The notes under the pieces were generated by a model. The model saw nothing but the letters and a program-made list of their open reading frames with translations. It had not been told where the DNA came from and did no database searches. 64,000 nt of DNA from an uncultured Actinomycetes bacterium. GTDB lineage: Bacteria > Actinomycetota > Acidimicrobiia > Acidimicrobiales > RAAP-2. The stretch covers positions 1 to 64,000 of the forward strand of contig CAIKAC010000008.1 in NCBI GenBank assembly GCA_903825305.1, read 5' to 3'. Below, in pieces: positions 59,134 through 64,000 of this stretch. Every line of letters begins with the position of its first letter. Positions within the stretch are counted from its first letter, which is position 1. The translations under genes were made by a program, and so were the position numbers.

Positions 59134-59305
59134 ACGGCAGCGTTGAGCTCACCTTGGATGAACTGAAGCGATCAAAGTTGGCGATATCTCACCGTCGTGC
59201 GCTTCGCCCACATCCGAAAATGTCGAACTTTCGCATTGCGAACAAGGCCCACGCCACACACTGTGGCAATCAGCTGCGGCCGAGGATCAGAACCTGAAGC
59301 AAGCC
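59134..59305. other. Intergenic region
   Basis: 172 bases between the membrane protein and aspartase. No gene, RNA or convincing terminator is seen. Confidence 0.4.
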
Positions 59306-60706
59306 TTAGTCCTCTGGGTGCGTCAAGCGAACTGGGTCGAGCAGTTCGTCGAGCTCTTCTTGGCTGAGCAAGCCAAGTTCGAGGACCACGTCGACAACAC
59401 TGCGCTGTTCGCTTAACGCGATTTGAGCCACTTTGGTTGCCTTCTCGTAACCGATCGTAGGACTGAGTGCCGTGACGAGGCCAATGGAGTTCTTGACCAA
59501 ATTAGCGAGATGGTCCTCGTTCGCGGTGCTGCCATCGATGCAGCGTTCGCGCAGCGTGCCACAAGCTTGGGTGAGGTGACCAATGGAACGGAACAGGCTG
59601 TAGGCGATGATGGGTTCAAAGGCATTGAGTTGGAGTTGGCCTCCTTCGGCCGCCATTGTGATGGTCACGTCGTTGCCAATCACTTCGAAGGCAACTTGAT
59701 TCACCACTTCGGGGATCACGGGGTTGACTTTGCCTGGCATGATGCTCGAACCGGCTTGGCGGGCCGGCAGGTTGATTTCCCCAAAGCCCGCGCGGGGGCC
59801 CGATGACAATAAACGCAAGTCGTTCGCGGTCTTGGAAAGCTTCACTGCTACTCGCTTCAATACGCCAGAAATTTGGACGAAGGCACCAACATCTTGGGTC
59901 GCTTCAATCAAGTTCTCTGCCGGAATGAAGTCCCCGCCCGTGATCTCAGCCAGATACGAAATCGCCAAGGGGCTGTAGCGGTGATTGGTGTTGATGCCGG
60001 TACCAATCGCGGTGCCGCCAAGGTTGACTTCAAGAATGAGTGCTCTGGCTTCATGGAGCCGGTCAATGTCTTCTCCCAGCATGACGGCAAAGGCTTTGAA
60101 CTCTTGACCCAAGGTCATCGGCACGGCGTCTTGAAGTTGGGTCCGACCCATCTTCAACACTGAGGCGAATTCCGTAGCTTTCGCTTCGAGGGATCGTTGA
60201 AGGTGCGACATGGCGTCTAGAAGATCGCCGAGTGCGTCATAGACCGCAACGCACAAGGCGGTGGGATAAGCATCGTTGGTACTTTGCGACAGGTTGACGT
60301 GGTCAAGGGGGTGGAGCTGGGCGTAGTCACCCTTTTCAAATCCCAGAATTTCCAATCCGCGGTTGGCGATCACTTCGTTGCAGTTCATGTTGGTTGATGT
60401 TCCCGCCCCACCTTGAATGGCATCAACGCAGAACGAGTCATGCAGCGCTCCGCCGCGAATTTCCTCACACGCTTGCTCAATGGCTTTGGCAATGCTGGGA
60501 TCCAAAATCCCGAGTTCACAATTTGCCCGAGCCGCCGCTTGTTTAACGGCCACCAGCGCATTGATGAGTTGGGGGTAGTGGCTAATTGGGGTTCCAGAAA
60601 TCGGAAAGTTCTCTAAGGCCCTCAGGGTGTGAATTCCCCAATAAACCTCGGAGGGAACGTCGCGCTCCCCAAGTAGGTCGTGCTCGACGCGGACAGGCGT
60701 AGCCAT
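59306..60706 (-). CDS. aspA: Aspartate ammonia-lyase
   Basis: A 466-residue lyase of the aspartase/fumarase family converting L-aspartate to fumarate and ammonia. EHDLLGERDVPSEVYWGIHTLRALENFPISG is the aspartase-type N terminus, SQSTNDAYPTALCVA and TQLQDAVPMTLGQEF are substrate loops, and GSSIMPGKVNPVIPE is the superfamily signature with the catalytic Ser. A strong GAGGAGG Shine-Dalgarno sequence precedes ATG. Fumarase C is the main alternative, but GIHTLRALENF favours aspartase. The upstream FGGY kinase gene is 90 bases away and may be in the same transcript. Confidence 0.93.
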   Translation of the reverse strand: MATPVRVEHDLLGERDVPSEVYWGIHTLRALENFPISGTPISHYPQLINALVAVKQAAARANCELGILDPSIAKAIEQACEEIRGGALHDSFCVDAIQGGAGTSTNMNCNEVIANRGLEILGFEKGDYAQLHPLDHVNLSQSTNDAYPTALCVAVYDALGDLLDAMSHLQRSLEAKATEFASVLKMGRTQLQDAVPMTLGQEFKAFAVMLGEDIDRLHEARALILEVNLGGTAIGTGINTNHRYSPLAISYLAEITGGDFIPAENLIEATQDVGAFVQISGVLKRVAVKLSKTANDLRLLSSGPRAGFGEINLPARQAGSSIMPGKVNPVIPEVVNQVAFEVIGNDVTITMAAEGGQLQLNAFEPIIAYSLFRSIGHLTQACGTLRERCIDGSTANEDHLANLVKNSIGLVTALSPTIGYEKATKVAQIALSEQRSVVDVVLELGLLSQEELDELLDPVRLTHPED

Positions 60707-60796
60707 GACAAATCCTCCTCGAGCGCTGCTGACCCCGTTGTCGTGAGCGCTCGAATCATGAATCTAGGCCGTCAAGCACGAACTGTGACGTAGCCC

Positions 60797-62272
60797 CTAG
60801 AAATCGATGTCAGAAAGACCGGGAATCGAGCGCTCTGAGCGGCCTCGTGCTTCGAGGTAAGCCTCGCGAGCGAGTCCTCGGAAGAACGGATCCATCGTGG
60901 CTTCCTTGGTGAGCCGAGGGCTCCATAGCGAGGCAATGTGATCGAGGTCACGAAATATTCCGGTGCCCAAGCCAGCAGCGTACCCAGCACCGAGCACCGT
61001 GGCCTCTAAGACCGGGGCGACCTCAATTGGCCGCTCAAGGGCGTCAGCAAGCATGTCGAGGAAGAGATCATTGGCGCTCATCCCACCATCTACCCGCACT
61101 CGCTCAATGGCAAGGCCCCCATCGAGTTCGGCGGCGTCCACAAGGTCGCGAGCCCGCTGGGCAATGCCCTCGAGGACTGCTCGCGTGATGTGGGCTCGGT
61201 TGCTTCCCCGAGTAAGCCCCATCAAGAGGCCGCGAGCTCCAAAGTCCCAAACGGGCGTACCGAGGCCAAGCAATGCCGGTACGAAGGTCACACCCTCGGC
61301 ACTGGCCACGCTTGCTGCCACGGCCTCGCTGTGCTCGGCACTTTCAATGATGCCGAGGTCATCGCGCAGCCACTCCACGCAAGATCCTGCAGACAAGGCA
61401 ATGGCCTCAAGACCCCAAGTGGCTTGTCCTTGGTGTTGCCATGTGGGAATAGGAAAGGTGCCGTGTTCATTGCGTTTGGCTTCTGCGGGGGGAGTATCTC
61501 CGAGCACCAGGTCCAGCATGGCTCCGGTGCCGAGGGTGAGCTTCGCGTCACCGCACTTCACGCAACTTTGGCCCAAGAGCGAAGCTTGCTGATCCCCGAG
61601 AATCCCCGTGATGGGCGGCGATCCCGGAAGCGCGGTGGCACGGGCTGATTCGCCGTAGGAGTCAACAATTGTTCCAAAGAGTGACGCCGGCAGTGCCAAG
61701 GCTTCGATCATTGCCTGATCCCAAGAACAGGTCGTCACGTCAATCAAACTCGTCACGCCAGCATTCGTGAGATCAGTGACGTGCGATGCCCCTTGACTGA
61801 GATGCCAGATCACCCATGAGTCCAAGGTTCCGAAGCGCAAGAATTCAATCGGATGCGTGTGGCTGTCAACATTGGCAATGAGCCACTGAATTTTGGTGGC
61901 CGATGCATTTGGGGCGATCCGAATTCCTTGTGCCTGGAGCTCAAGACATGTTCCGACGGTTCGAAGATCCTGCCAGCCAATGGCAGGACCAAGTGCTTGG
62001 CCATCTCGCGCGTCCCACACGACCGTGGTGGCGCGCTGATTGGCGATGCCGACACATGACACTGCCCCCACCTCGGCGATGACCTCGGCTGAGAGGGCGA
62101 GTACCGCTTCGATAAGGGCGTGAGCGTCGAGTTCAACGAGCCCCGGCGACGGGGTTGTGGGGAGGACCTCTCGCGAGCGAAGGGCGCGAAGCTGCCCGGT
62201 GTCATCGACGGCGCCACAGCGCACTGAAGAGCTCCCGATGTCGATGACTAAAGCCTGATTCGCAGCGTCCAT
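60797..62272 (-). CDS. FGGY-family carbohydrate kinase, glycerol-kinase-like
   Basis: A 491-residue kinase. The phosphate-1 loop is IDIGSSSVR near residue 11 (glycerol kinase usually has DQGTTSSR), then GIANQRATTVVWD and AIGWQDLRT, GILGDQQASLLGQSC (catalytic Asp), TLGTGAMLDL, and VRVDGGMSANDLFLDMLAD (the FGGY signature region). These fit glycerol kinase best, making glycerol 3-phosphate from glycerol and ATP; the altered first loop leaves another polyol or sugar substrate possible. A perfect AAAGGAGG Shine-Dalgarno sequence precedes ATG 62272. It is divergent from whiB. Confidence 0.83.
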   Translation of the reverse strand: MDAANQALVIDIGSSSVRCGAVDDTGQLRALRSREVLPTTPSPGLVELDAHALIEAVLALSAEVIAEVGAVSCVGIANQRATTVVWDARDGQALGPAIGWQDLRTVGTCLELQAQGIRIAPNASATKIQWLIANVDSHTHPIEFLRFGTLDSWVIWHLSQGASHVTDLTNAGVTSLIDVTTCSWDQAMIEALALPASLFGTIVDSYGESARATALPGSPPITGILGDQQASLLGQSCVKCGDAKLTLGTGAMLDLVLGDTPPAEAKRNEHGTFPIPTWQHQGQATWGLEAIALSAGSCVEWLRDDLGIIESAEHSEAVAASVASAEGVTFVPALLGLGTPVWDFGARGLLMGLTRGSNRAHITRAVLEGIAQRARDLVDAAELDGGLAIERVRVDGGMSANDLFLDMLADALERPIEVAPVLEATVLGAGYAAGLGTGIFRDLDHIASLWSPRLTKEATMDPFFRGLAREAYLEARGRSERSIPGLSDIDF

Positions 62273-62385
62273 GCCAGCCTCCTTTGCGCCCCCCGTGGCG
62301 ACTCACATTCTGCCCCGAGGAATCATGATCACGAATTGGGCACTTTTGCTGACACATCAATACAGGTCAGAGGCTATTTTAAGAA

Positions 62386-62399
62386 ATTTTTTAAAAAAT
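62386..62399. promoter_or_regulatory. A/T palindrome upstream of whiB
   Basis: ATTTTTTAAAAAAT is a perfect 14-base palindrome in an AT-rich patch, about 96 bases before whiB and 114 bases before the divergent kinase gene. It could be an intrinsic bend, an UP-like element or an operator; nothing proves function. Confidence 0.35.
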
Positions 62400-62494
62400 C
62401 ACTAGACACAAGCCCCCTGTTTTGAGAATATGGAACAGCCAGAAAGCCCCCCCGGACCGACTGGTATTCACCTCCCGAAAAAGGAATACAAGTC

Positions 62495-62734
62495 ATGGAA
62501 ACTCTCACGTGGCGTGCACAGTCAGCTTGCGCCGGCATCAACTCAGACATTTTCTACCCGACGAGCGAAGACGAATCTGAAGCTCGTGAAGCGAAGGCTA
62601 TTTGCAACGCCTGTCCCGTTGAGACTGCATGTTTGGAGTACGCACTCACCCAGCGCGAACGTGAAGGCATCTGGGGCGGCACCACCGAGCGTGAGCGTCG
62701 TCGCATCCTGCGTCACCGTCGCAAGAGCGCCTGA
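62495..62734 (+). CDS. WhiB-family iron-sulfur transcriptional regulator
   Basis: A 79-residue Wbl protein. Four cysteines ligate a [4Fe-4S] cluster: C12 (SACAG), C37 and C40 (AICNACPVE) and C46 (TACLEYA). The G[I/V]WGG turn follows at 58-62, and a basic end RERRRILRHRRKS contacts DNA. Wbl proteins bind the sigma factor region 4 and control division, redox response or antibiotic resistance. The length and lack of a long N terminus suggest the WhiB1/WhiB2-like small class. ATG 62495 has AAGGA upstream. It has a leader and an AT-rich promoter region, unlike the leaderless genes around it. Confidence 0.95.
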   Translation: METLTWRAQSACAGINSDIFYPTSEDESEAREAKAICNACPVETACLEYALTQREREGIWGGTTERERRRILRHRRKSA

Positions 62735-62761
62735 TCAAAACCTGGCGCGCTAGCGCCCGGT

Positions 62762-62767
62762 TACATT
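62762..62767 (+). promoter_or_regulatory. -10 element (TACATT) of trpD
   Basis: TACATT is followed by 6 bases and ATG 62774, giving a predicted leaderless transcript only 39 bases after the whiB stop. Confidence 0.45.
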
Positions 62768-62773
62768 TGACCC

Positions 62774-63832
62774 ATGGCTGGAACTCTTTCGCTCGGTAGA
62801 TTCCCCTCAATCCCCTCCATGTTGGATGCGTTGATTGAAGGAACACCGCTAAGCAGCGAAGAAGCCGAAGCCATGATGAATGCCGTCTTTGACGGCGAGA
62901 CCGATCCCGCTCTGGTTGCCGGTCTCTTGGTTGCCCTACGAGGCAAGGGAGAGACGGATGACGAGTTGACCGGGATGGTGCGTTCCATGCTTGGTCACGC
63001 ACAACGCGTTGAGCTCAGTGTTCCCGCCATTGACGTGGTCGGCACGGGTGGCGATGCGAAGCACTCCGTCAACATTTCGACCATGGCTGCCCTCACCATT
63101 GCGGGCGCAGGTATGGCTGTGGCCAAACATGGCAATCGCTCGGCATCATCCTCTGTTGGCGCTGCCGATGTACTCGAGGCCTTGGGTCTCGCCATTGAAC
63201 TGACCCCTGCGCAGGTCGCCTCGTCAATTGAGGCGAGTGGCTTTGGTTTCATGTTTGCGCCGAGTTTTCATCCGGCCATGCGATTTGTCGGCCCGGTGAG
63301 AAAGGCGCTCGGAGTGCGCACCACGTTTAATTTTCTCGGCCCCCTGGCGAATCCTGCTCAGCCACCGTATTTCTTGCTCGGTGTTGGGGCGGCAGAAATT
63401 CAAGGCAAGGTGGCTCACGCGTTGGGCTCCAACGGCGTGTTTCGCGCATGGGTGGTTCGCTCCGAAGATGGATTTGACGAACTCACGACCTCGGCGCCAT
63501 CTCGAGTGATTGAAATCACTGGGGATGGAAGCGGGGCCTATGAGCAGCGATCTTTCACCTTGGATCCTGGATCACTGGGCTTCGTCCCGTCTGGCGAAGC
63601 TGCCCTTACTGGGGGAGATGTTGCTCACAACGCCGAGGTGGTGCGTTCGGTTCTTGCTGGCGCGTCGGGGCCGATTCGAGATGCCGTGGTGCTCAATGCT
63701 GCCGCGGGCTTGGTCATTTCGGGTCACGCGGAAGATTTGGTTGCAGGAATCGGCCAAGCAGAGCGCTCGCTCGATGAGGGTCGAGCCGCAACTGTCTTGG
63801 CTTCAGCCATTGAGGCGAGTCACGCCAGCTAA
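62774..63832 (+). CDS. trpD: Anthranilate phosphoribosyltransferase
   Basis: A 352-residue enzyme of tryptophan biosynthesis that joins anthranilate and PRPP. The PRPP-binding motif VVGTGGDAKHSVNISTMAAL is near residue 90 (GTGGD...N.ST), followed by KHGNRSASSSVGAADVLEALG and the anthranilate-site FMFAPSFHPAMRFVGPVRKALGVRTTFNFLGPLANPA. Family length is normal. It stands without other trp genes in the window. The start has a -10 6 bases upstream rather than a Shine-Dalgarno sequence. Confidence 0.95.
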   Translation: MAGTLSLGRFPSIPSMLDALIEGTPLSSEEAEAMMNAVFDGETDPALVAGLLVALRGKGETDDELTGMVRSMLGHAQRVELSVPAIDVVGTGGDAKHSVNISTMAALTIAGAGMAVAKHGNRSASSSVGAADVLEALGLAIELTPAQVASSIEASGFGFMFAPSFHPAMRFVGPVRKALGVRTTFNFLGPLANPAQPPYFLLGVGAAEIQGKVAHALGSNGVFRAWVVRSEDGFDELTTSAPSRVIEITGDGSGAYEQRSFTLDPGSLGFVPSGEAALTGGDVAHNAEVVRSVLAGASGPIRDAVVLNAAAGLVISGHAEDLVAGIGQAERSLDEGRAATVLASAIEASHAS

Positions 63833-63883
63833 GGCGCGAAGCGTTTACGCCGAGTTATTCGGCCTATCAAAAAGGGAGTACCG

Positions 63884-64000
63884 ATGTCTGGTCCATTGAA
63901 TGGTGTCAAGGTCATTGAACTCGGAAGTTTGGGTCCAGGGCCCTTTACGGGCATGATGCTCGCTGATGCGGGCGCCGATGTTCTGTGTTTGATTGGACCG
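63884..64000 (+). CDS. CaiB/BaiF (class III) CoA-transferase, N-terminal part
   Basis: 39 codons are visible before the window ends. The sequence begins [39 protein letters not shown] (given here as the family pattern GPLxGVxVIE...GPGPFxxMMLADxGADV), which is the N terminus of alpha-methylacyl-CoA racemase and related class III CoA-transferases. GGGAG lies 4 bases before ATG. The catalytic Asp is outside the window, so racemase and transferase cannot be told apart. Confidence 0.88.
   Translation, partial: MSGPLNGVKVIELGSLGPGPFTGMMLADAGADVLCLIGP

Noticed and set aside
62430-62753. 107-codon frame overlapping whiB
   Set aside because: WhiB cysteines and the GIWGG turn are in the other frame with a Shine-Dalgarno sequence; this frame is a shadow.

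Overview
The window looks like a piece of an actinobacterial chromosome, most likely a member of the Acidimicrobiia. The lineage markers are a fused 2-oxoglutarate decarboxylase/dehydrogenase (Kgd type), a WhiB regulator, a coenzyme F420 gene (cofC), a lysine/alanine-rich HU-like tail and a type-A RNase P RNA. The base composition is moderately GC-rich by eye and many genes start with GTG. The order HU-like gene, cofC, gpsA also occurs in mycobacteria. Assignment to class is inference; no 16S gene is present.

Layout. 1-6000: HU-like gene end, cofC, gpsA, a GH38 alpha-mannosidase and a MatB-like acyl-CoA synthetase. 6000-12500: an oligopeptide-type ABC transporter in two converging units (fused double ATPase plus GNAT on +; solute-binding lipoprotein and two permeases on -). 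12600-23000: rnhB, an epimerase/hydrolase pair, then a tight run kgd - NYN-domain RNA-binding protein - FabZ-like dehydratase - exonuclease III, and a UvrD-like helicase. 23000-26500: hydrolase, membrane-anchored MurF-like ligase and Ddl (peptidoglycan). 26400-31500: an envelope-associated regulatory operon (LysM-BTAD membrane protein, small anchored protein, HTH protein) and small hypotheticals. 31500-38900: inositol-phosphatase-like gene, tRNA-Val(UAC), then surface or secreted proteins, an MFS transporter and a Bax-inhibitor-like protein, with a decayed copy of the same tRNA 4.8 kb downstream, and an NHL propeller protein. 39000-42100: hypotheticals and a nickel/cobalt transporter behind a palindrome that looks like a Nur box. 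42100-48550: a packed housekeeping run (MFS, PhzF, PNPOx-like, Nudix, Zn-ribbon, histidine phosphatase), DUF2889 and an aldo/keto reductase. 48500-54070: rnpB, a TM0106-type RecB-like nuclease and cydD-cydC on the minus strand. 54100-57600: xseA-xseB-MBL hydrolase-FAD oxidoreductase. 57600-64000: an isolated polytopic membrane protein, aspartase, a glycerol-kinase-like FGGY kinase, whiB, trpD and the start of a CaiB/BaiF CoA-transferase.

A window-wide pattern is the strongest structural observation. At fifteen gene starts a TANNNT hexamer lies 6-8 bases before the start codon, which implies leaderless or nearly leaderless mRNAs, and it settles several otherwise ambiguous starts. Genes inside operons instead overlap by ATGA/GTGA or have Shine-Dalgarno sequences. 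I see no CRISPR array, insertion sequence, integrase or phage gene, and no clearly unprecedented multi-gene system. The best candidates for new biology are the NYN/IF2N/S1-like/H1-tail fusion after kgd, the LysM-BTAD regulatory operon, the putative Nur-controlled nickel transporter and the tRNA-bounded surface-protein segment. All functions are read from sequence motifs and remembered families; no database search was run.
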